DNA of 36,760 nt from an uncultured Brevibacillus sp. (GTDB lineage: Bacteria > Bacillota > Bacilli > Brevibacillales > Brevibacillaceae). Position 1 is the first letter of the stretch; each line of letters opens with the position of its first letter. Under the pieces are notes generated by a model. The model did not search any database and had not been told where the DNA came from. It saw only the letters and a program-made list of their open reading frames with translations. Both the position numbers and the translations under genes were made by a program. Location: assembly GCF_947502445.1 (NCBI RefSeq), contig NZ_CANMZW010000052.1, positions 1-36,760 of the forward strand, in the 5' to 3' direction. Shown here piece after piece: positions 8,119 through 16,050 of the stretch.

Positions 8119-9117
8119 TTATTTACCGATGATGTAGCCTTCCAGCTCATCCAATACTTTGTTTGCTGCGACTACGCCACCAGATGTGTTCCAGATGGTG
8201 TCATCCACTTTGAACGCTTTGTTGTTTTTCACGACGTTCAGGTTTTTCCAGAGGGAATCATTTGTCCATTCTTGTTCCAGCTTGGACGCTTCCCCTTTTC
8301 CTGTTTCATACGTGAAGTAGAACATGATATCGCCGTCCATTTCTGGAATGCGCTCTTTGGTTACTTCTGCTGCGAAATCATCTTTATCCTGAGCAGCTGG
8401 ACGCGCCAGTCCGAGCTCTTGGAAGATTGCGCCAGTGAATGTGTTTTTATAGTAGATGCGTACTTTACCAGGCATGAAGCGTACGACAGATACTTGCGTT
8501 TTCAGCTTGTCGCCAGCTTTTGCTTTAAAGTCTTCAATACGTTTGTTCCAGTCAGCAATCACTTTGTCGCCTTCCGCTTTTTTGTTAATCGCTTCAGCAT
8601 ACAGCTGGAAGTTCGCTTTCCAGTCACCGCGTGGCTCTTCTACAAAAACAGTCGGAGCGATTGCAGTCAGCTGTTGGTAGATTTTTTCATGACGGAATTT
8701 CATACCCAGAATCAGGTCTGGTTTCAAAGCAGCGATCGCCTCGAGATTTGGTTGACCTTCCGTACCGACTGACTTGGTACCTTCCAAAAACGATTTTGTA
8801 AAATCGTAAAATTGTGTTGGATCATTGGCAGAACCTACAGCACCTACTGGCTTCACACCCAAAGCCATCAAGGTTTCTGTACCTTGGTTGGTCAGCATAA
8901 CAATGCGCTGTGGTGTACCTTTAATGGTAGTTTCGCCCATTGCGTGTTTTACCGTGTAGGATTGATCAGAACCACCTGTATTGCCAGTAGCTTGGTTAGC
9001 AGGCTTTTGTTCGCTAGCTTGTTGATTGCCGCCACAACCAGTGACAATCAGCATAAGCGCCATCAAGACAGCAAAAAACGCTTTACCGCCTGCGGTCCGA
9101 TATGTACGAGAAAACAT
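8119..9117 (-). CDS. Ferric-siderophore ABC transporter substrate-binding lipoprotein
   Basis: 332 residues. Lipoprotein signal with the lipobox LIVTGC (Cys28) followed by a Gln/Ser/Asn-rich linker, then a class III periplasmic-binding fold (FecB/BtuF/TroA-like): HAMGETTIKGTPQRIVMLTNQGTETLMALGVKPVGAVG at the start, LEAIAALKPDLILGMKFRHEKIYQQLTAIAPTV in the N-lobe, and WNTSGGVVAANKVLDELE at the end. It captures a ferric siderophore outside the cell and passes it to the divergently encoded permease. The longer in-frame start at 9210 is rejected: ATG 9117 begins a proper signal peptide and has GAAAGGGG upstream. Two Fur-box-like sequences lie between it and the divergent genes. Siderophore identity (hydroxamate, catecholate or citrate type) cannot be decided. 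Confidence 0.92.
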   Translation of the reverse strand: MFSRTYRTAGGKAFFAVLMALMLIVTGCGGNQQASEQKPANQATGNTGGSDQSYTVKHAMGETTIKGTPQRIVMLTNQGTETLMALGVKPVGAVGSANDPTQFYDFTKSFLEGTKSVGTEGQPNLEAIAALKPDLILGMKFRHEKIYQQLTAIAPTVFVEEPRGDWKANFQLYAEAINKKAEGDKVIADWNKRIEDFKAKAGDKLKTQVSVVRFMPGKVRIYYKNTFTGAIFQELGLARPAAQDKDDFAAEVTKERIPEMDGDIMFYFTYETGKGEASKLEQEWTNDSLWKNLNVVKNNKAFKVDDTIWNTSGGVVAANKVLDELEGYIIGK

Positions 9118-9146
9118 GGTGAAAGGACCCCTTTCAATATCTTTCT

Positions 9147-9165
9147 GATAGTGAGAATCTAAATC
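9147..9165. promoter_or_regulatory. Fur-box-like operator 1
   Basis: GATAGTGAGAATCTAAATC matches 14 of 19 positions of the classical Fur consensus (GATAATGATAATCATTATC). It lies just upstream of the binding-lipoprotein start, inside its presumed transcribed leader. Hand alignment. Confidence 0.55.
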
Positions 9166-9171
9166 AATGAC

Positions 9172-9207
9172 AAAGATTATCCTACATTCAAGCCTGTCAG
9201 AAGTCAA
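9172..9207 (-). promoter_or_regulatory. Candidate sigma-A promoter of the siderophore-binding protein gene
   Basis: Minus strand: -35 TTGACT, 17-nt spacer, -10 TAGGAT, lying between the two Fur-like boxes in the divergent intergenic region. -10 matches 4/6. Confidence 0.45.
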
Positions 9208-9216
9208 CAATTAAAT

Positions 9217-9235
9217 GATAATGACTCTCAAGATC
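9217..9235. promoter_or_regulatory. Fur-box-like operator 2
   Basis: GATAATGACTCTCAAGATC matches 14 of 19 positions of the Fur consensus and ends directly before the -35 of the plus-strand permease promoter, where bound repressor would block polymerase. Seen in sequence; binding is inferred. Confidence 0.6.
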
Positions 9236-9236
9236 A

Positions 9237-9265
9237 TTGACACATCTCGCTCATACCTCTAAACT
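9237..9265 (+). promoter_or_regulatory. Candidate sigma-A promoter of the siderophore permease operon
   Basis: -35 TTGACA (9237-9242, perfect), 17-nt spacer, -10 TAAACT (9260-9265, 4/6). Adjacent to Fur-like box 2 and about 60 bases before the first permease start. Confidence 0.6.
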
Positions 9266-9323
9266 TATTAATGAAATAACGTAAGTCCACTCAAGGCAAA
9301 AAGACGGATAAGGATGTAGCCCC

Positions 9324-10331
9324 ATGAGCGCTTTGTTGTCAAGCAACCTTCGTAAAATTCTGGGAGTTATCATTGCCATTCTGCTCCTGGTTTATCTTAG
9401 CTATGCCAGTCTCATTTTCGGTGTCATAGATACCAGTTGGCAAACCGCCATTGATGCTTATACGAATTTTAACGGTAGTAATGAGCACATTGTTATTAAA
9501 GAAGTGCGGGTGCCCCGCGTATTAAACGCACTTACCGTTGGCTTTTGTCTCGGACTTGCTGGCACACTGCTACAATCGTTGACGAGAAACCCGGTCGCTG
9601 ACGTCGAGCTGTTCGGACTGAACGCAGGTGCTTCTCTCTTTGTCGTGTTTGCCGTCACCTTCGTAGGCATTAGCAATTTGACCCAGTTTACATGGATCTC
9701 CTTTCTGGGCGCAGCCGTCGCCGGATTCGTCGTCTACTTGCTCGGCTCACTTGGCCGTGACGGGTTAACTCCGGTCAAGCTCGTTCTCGCCGGAGCTGCC
9801 ATTACCGCCCTAGCCGCGTCGATCAGACACGGGATGATGGTATTAAATGAAAAAGCAGCGGACGAGGTTCTTTTTTGGCTCGCTGGCTCGGTCGGGGGCA
9901 GAAAGCTCGAATATGTAACCTCTGTCTTTCCATATATGATTGTCGCGTGGCTTGCTGCATTTGTCCTGGCACGTCCGATTCAAACCTTGCTTATGGGTGA
10001 CGATGTAGCCAAAGGCTTGGGGCAACGAACATTATTAGTAAAGCTGGCTACGGGAATCGTCATTGTACTTTTATCTGGTTGCGCAGTTGCTGTCGCAGGA
10101 CCAATCGGCTTTGTCGGTTTGGTCACACCACATCTCGCACGCTTCTTAGTGGGAATCGATACACGCTGGGTGATGCTGTACAGCGGACTGCTTGGATCTA
10201 TTTTGCTGCTAATTGCAGATATCGGCGCACGTTATATTGCGATGCCTTCTGAGGTACCTATTGGCGTCATGACCGCCCTGATCGGCATTCCATTCTTCAT
10301 CTATGTCGCGCGAAAGGGGCTGGATAAATAA
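9324..10331 (+). CDS. Ferric-siderophore ABC permease, FecCD family (subunit 1)
   Basis: 335-residue membrane protein with about nine to ten hydrophobic segments. FecCD/BtuC hallmarks: VRVPRVLNALTVGFCLGLAGTLLQSLTRNPVADVELFGLNAGAS near the N-terminus, the LGDxxAxGLG-like coupling segment (MGDDVAKGLGQRT) and GPIGFVGLVTPHLARFLVG, then SEVPIGVMTALIGIPFFIYVARK at the C-terminus. It forms the transmembrane channel with the product of the next gene, whose ATG overlaps this stop codon by one base (TAATG), indicating translational coupling. It is the first gene of the plus-strand iron-uptake operon, behind a promoter flanked by a Fur-like box. Confidence 0.93.
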   Translation: MSALLSSNLRKILGVIIAILLLVYLSYASLIFGVIDTSWQTAIDAYTNFNGSNEHIVIKEVRVPRVLNALTVGFCLGLAGTLLQSLTRNPVADVELFGLNAGASLFVVFAVTFVGISNLTQFTWISFLGAAVAGFVVYLLGSLGRDGLTPVKLVLAGAAITALAASIRHGMMVLNEKAADEVLFWLAGSVGGRKLEYVTSVFPYMIVAWLAAFVLARPIQTLLMGDDVAKGLGQRTLLVKLATGIVIVLLSGCAVAVAGPIGFVGLVTPHLARFLVGIDTRWVMLYSGLLGSILLLIADIGARYIAMPSEVPIGVMTALIGIPFFIYVARKGLDK

Positions 10332-11365
10332 TGAAGGGATTTGTAAATGTTCGGCTTGGCCGCCTTGCATCTTTTCAGCTACATAAGAAAACGCTGTTGT
10401 TTTCAGCGATTGGTCTTATTTTGACTCTGCTCGTAGCGATCATCAGCCTTGGGATGGGGGAAATGAAAATTCACCCGCTTGATGTACTCAAGGTAGTGCT
10501 TGGGATCGGAGCTGAGGATAATGCTCTGATTGTCCAGCAGTTTCGTATGCCGCGCATCATTATCGCCATTTTAGTGGGAGCGGCTCTGGCTGTAGCGGGG
10601 GCGATTATGCAAGGCATTGTTCGCAATCCACTGGCTTCTCCCGACATACTCGGGGTTGCAGGAGGTGCTTCTGTTGCCGCAGTAACCTTTTTGCTCCTGT
10701 TCGAGACAGTCAGCATCAAGTGGTTGCCTCCAGTCGCTTTTCTCGGCGCAACCTTGACCACCATTCTTTTATATGTACTAGCCTGGAAAAAAGGCGTTAC
10801 TCCGCTGAGACTCGTAATGATTGGAGTCGGAATTAAAATTGCCGCGGGTGCCGTCGTCACGATGCTGATTATTTTCAGCCCATTCCTTTTGCAAAATAAA
10901 GCGTTGCTCTGGCTTTCCGGAAGCATCTACGGCGTGGAATGGAATGATGTGTGGATGATTATGCCTTGGGTCCTCATTTTGATCCTGGCTGCTGCTGTTC
11001 TCACCAGACGTGTGAACATCCAACAGCTCGGTGATGATGTCGCAACCAGTCTCGGCAGCTTCCTGCAGTGGGATCGCTTTTTACTGCTCATGATTTGTGC
11101 AGCCTTGACCGGAACAGCCGTATCCGTAGGTGGCGATATCAGCTTTGTAGCTTTGCTGGCGCCGCACATTGCAAAACAATTGATCGGTCCATCCTTTGGT
11201 GGGGCATTGCCCGTCTCAGCCTTTATCGGTGCCTTGATCGTCTTGCTTGCCGATCTTGTCGCGCGCATGGCATTTTCTCCAATTGAGGTCCCCGTTGGCG
11301 TCTTCACATCGGCTGTCGGCGCTCCGTTTTTTATCTTCCTGCTGTATAAAAATCGAAATCGGTAG
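10331..11365 (+). CDS. Ferric-siderophore ABC permease, FecCD family (subunit 2)
   Basis: 344-residue polytopic FecCD/BtuC-type permease, paralogous to the gene before it. Family segments: FRMPRIIIAILVGAALAVAGAIMQGIVRNPLASPDILGVAGGAS, LGDDVATSLG (coupling helix), GDISFVALLAPHIAKQLIG and IEVPVGVFTSAVGAPFFIFLLYK. Together with subunit 1 it makes a heterodimeric siderophore channel like FecCD, FhuBG or FeuBC. Start overlaps the stop of subunit 1. Its own stop is followed at 21 bases by the ATPase start. Neighbours and family indicate ferric-siderophore import, with no evidence on which siderophore. Confidence 0.93.
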   Translation: MKGFVNVRLGRLASFQLHKKTLLFSAIGLILTLLVAIISLGMGEMKIHPLDVLKVVLGIGAEDNALIVQQFRMPRIIIAILVGAALAVAGAIMQGIVRNPLASPDILGVAGGASVAAVTFLLLFETVSIKWLPPVAFLGATLTTILLYVLAWKKGVTPLRLVMIGVGIKIAAGAVVTMLIIFSPFLLQNKALLWLSGSIYGVEWNDVWMIMPWVLILILAAAVLTRRVNIQQLGDDVATSLGSFLQWDRFLLLMICAALTGTAVSVGGDISFVALLAPHIAKQLIGPSFGGALPVSAFIGALIVLLADLVARMAFSPIEVPVGVFTSAVGAPFFIFLLYKNRNR

Positions 11366-11385
11366 TGAAAGGAGACCTGCCCACC

Positions 11386-12213
11386 ATGTCAGCTCTGGAA
11401 ATACGTCAATTAACGTTGTCCTATGGAGAGCGCAATATCATCGAGTCTTTGGATTTGCACATCCCTCGTGGAAAAATTACTGTCTTCATTGGAAGTAATG
11501 GCAGCGGCAAGTCGACCTTGCTCCGGTCTCTCGCTCGATTGCTCAAACCAAAGGACGGTTCCATCCTGCTCGACGGCCATTCGATTGCCAAGCAGTCCAC
11601 AAAGGAAGTGGCGAAACGGCTTGCGATCCTGCCCCAAGGCCCTACGGCACCAGAAGGACTCACTGTCCTGCAGCTAGCCAAGCAAGGCCGTTATCCGTAC
11701 CAAAACTGGCTCCAGCAATGGTCCGAGGAAGACGAGAACATGGTGACGAAAGCTCTTGAAGCCACTCAGCTCTTGCCGCTCGCAAACCGTCCTGTCGATT
11801 CTCTCTCTGGTGGACAGCGCCAGCGCGCCTGGATCGCGATGACACTCGCCCAAGGTACGGAAACGATCCTTTTGGATGAACCGACTACGTACCTCGATAT
11901 GTCGCATCAGATTGAGATTCTGGATTTATTGTTTGAGCTGAATGAAACGGAGCAACGCACGATCGTCATGGTCCTTCACGACCTGAATCTGGCTTGTCGA
12001 TACGCTCATCACATTGTAGCTGTTCATGATCAAAGCGTTGTTGCAGAAGGCACTCCAGACGAGGTACTGACCACTGATCTGGTACGCACCGTTTTCCATA
12101 TGGATTGTCAAATTACAAAGGATCCGCTGTACGGTACACCGATGTGCATTCCTTACAGCAAAAGCCGTATTGCTGCCCAGCCCGTGGAGCAAAAGACAGC
12201 GGTTATGTCATAA
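11386..12213 (+). CDS. Ferric-siderophore ABC transporter ATPase (FecE/FepC-like)
   Basis: 275-residue ABC ATPase of the iron-siderophore/cobalamin class. Walker A GSNGSGKS at 36-43, Q-loop ILPQGP at 81-86, the class-specific RYPYQNWLQQWSEED region at 102-116, signature LSGGQRQR at 140-147, Walker B ILLDEP at 161-166, and the switch histidine in VLHDLN near 198. It powers the two permeases encoded directly upstream. A GTG at 11365 is in frame, but ATG 11386 has AAAGGAG about ten bases upstream and starts where family proteins start. The operon ends at a strong terminator. Confidence 0.93.
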   Translation: MSALEIRQLTLSYGERNIIESLDLHIPRGKITVFIGSNGSGKSTLLRSLARLLKPKDGSILLDGHSIAKQSTKEVAKRLAILPQGPTAPEGLTVLQLAKQGRYPYQNWLQQWSEEDENMVTKALEATQLLPLANRPVDSLSGGQRQRAWIAMTLAQGTETILLDEPTTYLDMSHQIEILDLLFELNETEQRTIVMVLHDLNLACRYAHHIVAVHDQSVVAEGTPDEVLTTDLVRTVFHMDCQITKDPLYGTPMCIPYSKSRIAAQPVEQKTAVMS

Positions 12214-12222
12214 ACGAAAATC

Positions 12223-12258
12223 AAAGGACTGCCCGAAATTCGGCTGCAGTCCTTTTTT
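12223..12258 (+). terminator. Rho-independent terminator of the siderophore uptake operon
   Basis: 10-bp stem AAAGGACTGC / GCAGTCCTTT extended by an inner CCGAAATTCGG hairpin, followed by further Ts. Confidence 0.85.
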
Positions 12259-12345
12259 CGTGCATCGTCGCCTAAAGTCTCGACATCGCCACGTTTTCTC
12301 ATTTTAGAAAAGTGCAATAGACAGATGCCCATCTACCCTTTTGCT

Positions 12346-12354
12346 CATAGGATA
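12346..12354 (+). promoter_or_regulatory. Sigma-K-like -10 element
   Basis: CATAGGATA matches the sigma-K -10 consensus CATANNNTA. No AC pair sits at the expected -35 distance, so the assignment is weak; it is listed because the following gene may be spore-related. Confidence 0.2.
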
Positions 12355-12395
12355 AAGAGGCAGGTATTTTCTTTTCGAAAGGACGTGACTCCCTC

Positions 12396-13043
12396 TTGCG
12401 TAGCCAGCTTCGCGAAGCATATATCCGTGTGCCCAAGCTGTACGATTGGGTGCTTACGACCAGCTATGCTCGCACTCCTGTCACTGTACCGCCGAAGTAC
12501 CGCTCTCTTGTCCATGAAGCTATAAAAGCAGGAAAACGAATTTCTGTTCAATGCGTCACGCAAAATGAGCCTTGTTCACCAGCCACTGTAGCTTGCCAAG
12601 TACATAGCCCCATACGTCGCACTACGATTCTTCACAAAGGAAATCCGGTTCCGGTGGGAATTGTCCAGCTATCGTTCCAGACGCCACTGAGCCTCCTCTT
12701 TTTTGCTGATTGTGATTTGCTCTTCGACTTTATGTACCCGCTTGAGCTAGAGGATGAGATCGTTCTTTGCGTACCAGAACCACTAGATCAGGAAAATGTC
12801 GTTTGTCAAATTGCAGCCTTTGAATGCACAGCCCAGACAGGCTATCTGTTTGACGATAAAATCATGCTGCACGTATTTGTCTGTCAGGAGCTCCTCGTCG
12901 AAGCAAAGTCCGTGCTTGAAATCATGGCACAAGCATGTAAGCCGCGCCCTAACTTCCTCACCGCTCCCCCGCGACTGCTTCCACTGCATTGCACACCGTT
13001 TTCGCCACCACCAGCCTGTCCGCGGCTGCAAGTCCAAACGTGA
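12396..13043 (+). CDS. Unrecognised protein, possibly spore-associated
   Basis: 215 residues; I do not recognise a named family. Visible features: an N-terminal segment LREAYIRVPKLYDWVL, of a type (VPK-[IVL]-YDWV) that I associate loosely with Bacillales spore-envelope proteins; several cysteines (NEPCSPATVACQ, ECTAQ, VFVCQ); two similar beta-rich halves; and a proline-rich C-terminus. No signal peptide or membrane helix. The start is a TTG preceded by GAAAGGA about 12 bases away, a poor arrangement, but no better start lies in frame and the frame is long for a non-coding strand. It is isolated between the terminator of the iron operon and that of the glycolytic operon, on the opposite strand to eno. 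A sigma-K-like -10 lies 40 bases upstream. The spore role is inference. Confidence 0.6.
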   Translation: MRSQLREAYIRVPKLYDWVLTTSYARTPVTVPPKYRSLVHEAIKAGKRISVQCVTQNEPCSPATVACQVHSPIRRTTILHKGNPVPVGIVQLSFQTPLSLLFFADCDLLFDFMYPLELEDEIVLCVPEPLDQENVVCQIAAFECTAQTGYLFDDKIMLHVFVCQELLVEAKSVLEIMAQACKPRPNFLTAPPRLLPLHCTPFSPPPACPRLQVQT

Positions 13044-13049
13044 CGCAGC

Positions 13050-13094
13050 AAAAAGGCGGTGCTCTACGTACATCACGCGTACATAGGCACCGCC
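13050..13094 (-). terminator. Rho-independent terminator of the glycolytic operon (after eno)
   Basis: Minus strand: GGCGGTGC / GCACCGCC outer stem continued by an inner CTATGTAC / GTACGTAG stem with one mismatch, then TTTTT. It lies about 30 bases after the eno stop. Confidence 0.85.
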
Positions 13095-13125
13095 CACTTA
13101 TTTGCTAAGCGAAAAAGACCCTCGC

Positions 13126-14412
13126 TTATTTTTTCAAGTTGTAAAAAGCAGCGCGTCCGCCAAAACGAGCTGTATCACCGAGTTCATCCTCGATACGCAG
13201 CAATTGGTTGTACTTCGCTACGCGGTCTGTACGGGATGGAGCACCAGTCTTGATTTGGCCTGCATTGGTTGCAACAGCGATATCGGAGATTGTGGAGTCT
13301 TCTGTCTCACCGGAACGGTGGGAAATAACAGCTGTATAACCAGCCAGCTTCGCCATTTCGATTGCTTCAAAAGTCTCGGTCAGGGTACCAATTTGGTTTA
13401 CTTTTACCAGAATGGAGTTACCTGTGGAGCTTTCGATACCGCGTGCCAGACGCTCCGTGTTGGTTACGAACAAGTCATCGCCAACGAGTTGAACTTTGCT
13501 GCCCAGTTTGTCAGTCAGCGCTTTCCAGCCGTCCCAATCGTCCTCGGACAAGCCGTCTTCGATCGAGATGATTGGATATTTGCTTACCAGATCTTCGTAG
13601 AAAGCGATCATTTCTTCAGTTGTTTTTACAACGCCTTCGCCTTCGAAATGGTATTTACCGTCTTTGAACATTTCTGTTGCAGCTACGTCCAGAGCGAGGA
13701 ATACGTCTTTACCTGGCTCATAGCCTGCAGCTTTGATCGCATCCAGGATTGTCGTGATTGCTTCTTCGTTGGACTTCAGGTTTGGTGCGAAGCCGCCTTC
13801 GTCACCTACAGCCGTGCTCAGGCCTTTGTCGCCCAACACTTTTTTCAAGGAGTGGAAGATTTCAGCACCTGTACGCAGCGCTTCCTTGAAGGATTCAGCG
13901 CCTACTGGCATGACCATGAATTCCTGAATGTCTACTGTGTTGTCTGCGTGTTTTCCGCCGTTCAAGATGTTCATCATCGGTACAGGCAATGTTCTCGCAT
14001 TGAAGCCACCGAGGTAGTTGTACAGTGGTACGCCCAAGGAATCTGCTGCTGCGCGAGCAACAGCCATGGAAACGCCCAAAATCGCGTTTGCACCGAGCTT
14101 GCCTTTGTTATCTGTACCATCGAGCTGAATCATCGCCATGTCAATACCTACTTGATCCAGCGCATCCATGCCAATGAGCTCAGGCGCGATGATTTCATTT
14201 ACGTTTTCTACCGCTTTGAGTACACCTTTTCCGAGGTAGCGGGATTTGTCGCCATCACGCAATTCAACAGCTTCATACGCCCCTGTAGATGCACCGGATG
14301 GAACATCTGCGCGACCCATAGAGCCATCTTCCAGGTACACTTCAACTTCCACAGTCGGATTACCGCGGGAGTCCATAATTTCACGTGCGTAAACGTCAGT
14401 AATCATTGCCAT
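13126..14412 (-). CDS. eno: Enolase
   Basis: 428-residue enolase (2-phosphoglycerate to phosphoenolpyruvate), the usual length. N-terminal VYAREIMDSRGNPTVEVEVY, substrate-loop PSGASTGAYEAVELRD, catalytic acid region GDEGGFAPNL, metal ligands in LALDVAATE, SIEDGLSEDDWDGW and VGDDLFVTN, catalytic lysine in SILVKVNQIGTLTE, and the SHRSGETEDSTI motif are all present. Bacterial enolase is also a degradosome-associated and surface-exposed protein in many Firmicutes. ATG 14412 (MAMITDV) is chosen because GGAG lies 11 bases upstream and the length then fits the family; an upstream in-frame ATG at 14454 overlaps the ribosome site region. Last gene of the cggR-gap-pgk-tpiA-gpmI-eno operon, 83 bases after gpmI. 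Confidence 0.97.
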   Translation of the reverse strand: MAMITDVYAREIMDSRGNPTVEVEVYLEDGSMGRADVPSGASTGAYEAVELRDGDKSRYLGKGVLKAVENVNEIIAPELIGMDALDQVGIDMAMIQLDGTDNKGKLGANAILGVSMAVARAAADSLGVPLYNYLGGFNARTLPVPMMNILNGGKHADNTVDIQEFMVMPVGAESFKEALRTGAEIFHSLKKVLGDKGLSTAVGDEGGFAPNLKSNEEAITTILDAIKAAGYEPGKDVFLALDVAATEMFKDGKYHFEGEGVVKTTEEMIAFYEDLVSKYPIISIEDGLSEDDWDGWKALTDKLGSKVQLVGDDLFVTNTERLARGIESSTGNSILVKVNQIGTLTETFEAIEMAKLAGYTAVISHRSGETEDSTISDIAVATNAGQIKTGAPSRTDRVAKYNQLLRIEDELGDTARFGGRAAFYNLKK

Positions 14413-14495
14413 TGGTCTTCCATCTCCTTTTAATCTATGTAGGCATCCCCACACGTATTTTTTTATTGTTTGTCCTTAGTGTGTGCTAGAGAGGA

Positions 14496-16037
14496 CTATT
14501 TTGCAAGTAACGATTTACCTGTCATTTCAACTGGTTGCTCTGCGTCCAACAGATCAAGCAATGTCGGCGATAGGTCCGCCAAAACTCCGTCTTCCCGCAG
14601 CATGGCACCTGCTTTGGTCACGATTACCGGGACTGGATACGTGCTGTGCGACGTAATTGGCCGTCCTGCCTCATCCAGCATGAGATCGGCATTCCCATGA
14701 TCTGCTGTAATGACAGCAACGCCACCTTTGGCGAGAATCGCCTCGACCACTCGTCCCAGGCACGCATCTACCGTTTCCACCGCTTTGATCGTTGGCTCCA
14801 TCATTCCGGAATGGCCAACCATGTCGCAGTTGGCAAAATTGAGGATGATCGCATCGAAGTTTTCCGCTTCGATTTCTTTGACTACCGCATCCGTGAGCTC
14901 TGGAGCACTCATTTCCGGCTGCAAATCATAGGTAGCTACTTTTGGAGAAGGAATCAGGATGCGGGTTTCGCCCGGAAACTCCTGCTCGCGCCCTCCGCTA
15001 AAGAAGAACGTCACGTGCGGATACTTTTCTGTCTCGGCTATGCGTAGCTGCTTCAAGCCTTGCTGGGATAAAACCTCACCCAACGTATTATCCAGGTTGG
15101 AAGGCTTGTAAGCCACATAACCATCGACCGTCTCAGAAAAATGAGTCAGGCAGACGAAATGGAGATCACGCGGACGCTCCTCACCACGGTCAAAGCCACG
15201 GAAGTCTTCGTTCGTAAACGCCTGCGAGATTTGAATCGCGCGATCCGGACGGAAATTATAGAAAATGATGGAGTCGCCGCTTTGAATGGTGGAGACTGGC
15301 TCTCCTGCCTCATCGACGATCACCGTCGGCATGACAAATTCGTCCATGACCGATTTCTCATACGATTCCTTAATCGCCTGAATCGGATCCTGGTAGCGCG
15401 GAGCATCCCCGTACACCATCGCACGGTACGCCTTTTCTATGCGTTCCCAGCGCTTGTCACGATCCATCGCATAATAGCGTCCCTGTACGGTTGCAATACG
15501 CCCTACGCCGATTTCCGCGATCTTTGCTTGCAACTGCTCTACATAACCCACTGCGCTGTCAGGAGATACGTCACGGCCGTCCAGGAAGCCATGGATAAAG
15601 ACATTCGAAAAATCCTGCTGCTTCGCCAGCTCTAGCATCGCAAACAGATGGTCAATATGGCTGTGTACCCCTCCATCGGACAAAAGCCCGAACAGATGCA
15701 GCTGCTTGCCATTTTTCTTGGCATGCTGGAACGCTTCGATCAAGGTTTCGTTTTCAAAAAACGCTCCTTCTTTGATCGACTTGGTGATACGTGTCAAATC
15801 CTGATAGACAACGCGCCCTGCTCCGATATTGAGATGCCCAACCTCAGAGTTGCCCATCTGTCCTTCTGGCAAACCAACAGCAAGCCCGCTCGCCTCCAGA
15901 GTGGCATGCGGATATTGGTTCCAGTACCGATCAAAATTCGGCTTGCTCGCTTGTGCGACAGCATTTCCGTACGTTTCACTACGCAAGGCAAAGCCGTCCA
16001 AAATGAGCAGCGCTACCGGTTTTGGTCTTTTTGCCAT
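14496..16037 (-). CDS. gpmI: 2,3-bisphosphoglycerate-independent phosphoglycerate mutase
   Basis: 513-residue cofactor-independent mutase of the alkaline phosphatase superfamily (3- to 2-phosphoglycerate), Mn-dependent. Metal-binding Asp in LLILDGFALR near residue 14, catalytic Ser64 in QMGNSEVGHLNIGAGR, HSHIDHLFAM and FLDGRDVSPDSA in the phosphotransferase domain, and the second metal cluster NFANCDMVGHSG and ITADHGNADLM near the C-terminus. ATG start with AGGAGGAG upstream. It lies 13 bases after tpiA and before eno, the same order as in B. subtilis. Mn dependence and pH sensitivity of this class are family knowledge and tie it to sporulation metabolism in Bacillus. Confidence 0.97.
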   Translation of the reverse strand: MAKRPKPVALLILDGFALRSETYGNAVAQASKPNFDRYWNQYPHATLEASGLAVGLPEGQMGNSEVGHLNIGAGRVVYQDLTRITKSIKEGAFFENETLIEAFQHAKKNGKQLHLFGLLSDGGVHSHIDHLFAMLELAKQQDFSNVFIHGFLDGRDVSPDSAVGYVEQLQAKIAEIGVGRIATVQGRYYAMDRDKRWERIEKAYRAMVYGDAPRYQDPIQAIKESYEKSVMDEFVMPTVIVDEAGEPVSTIQSGDSIIFYNFRPDRAIQISQAFTNEDFRGFDRGEERPRDLHFVCLTHFSETVDGYVAYKPSNLDNTLGEVLSQQGLKQLRIAETEKYPHVTFFFSGGREQEFPGETRILIPSPKVATYDLQPEMSAPELTDAVVKEIEAENFDAIILNFANCDMVGHSGMMEPTIKAVETVDACLGRVVEAILAKGGVAVITADHGNADLMLDEAGRPITSHSTYPVPVIVTKAGAMLREDGVLADLSPTLLDLLDAEQPVEMTGKSLLAK

Positions 16038-16050
16038 CTCTTTTCTCCTC

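Noticed and set aside
13102..14433. 443-codon plus-strand open frame opposite eno
   Set aside because: Exact antisense of enolase; composition rich in Cys, Phe and His and no ribosome site. A shadow of the biased codon use of eno.
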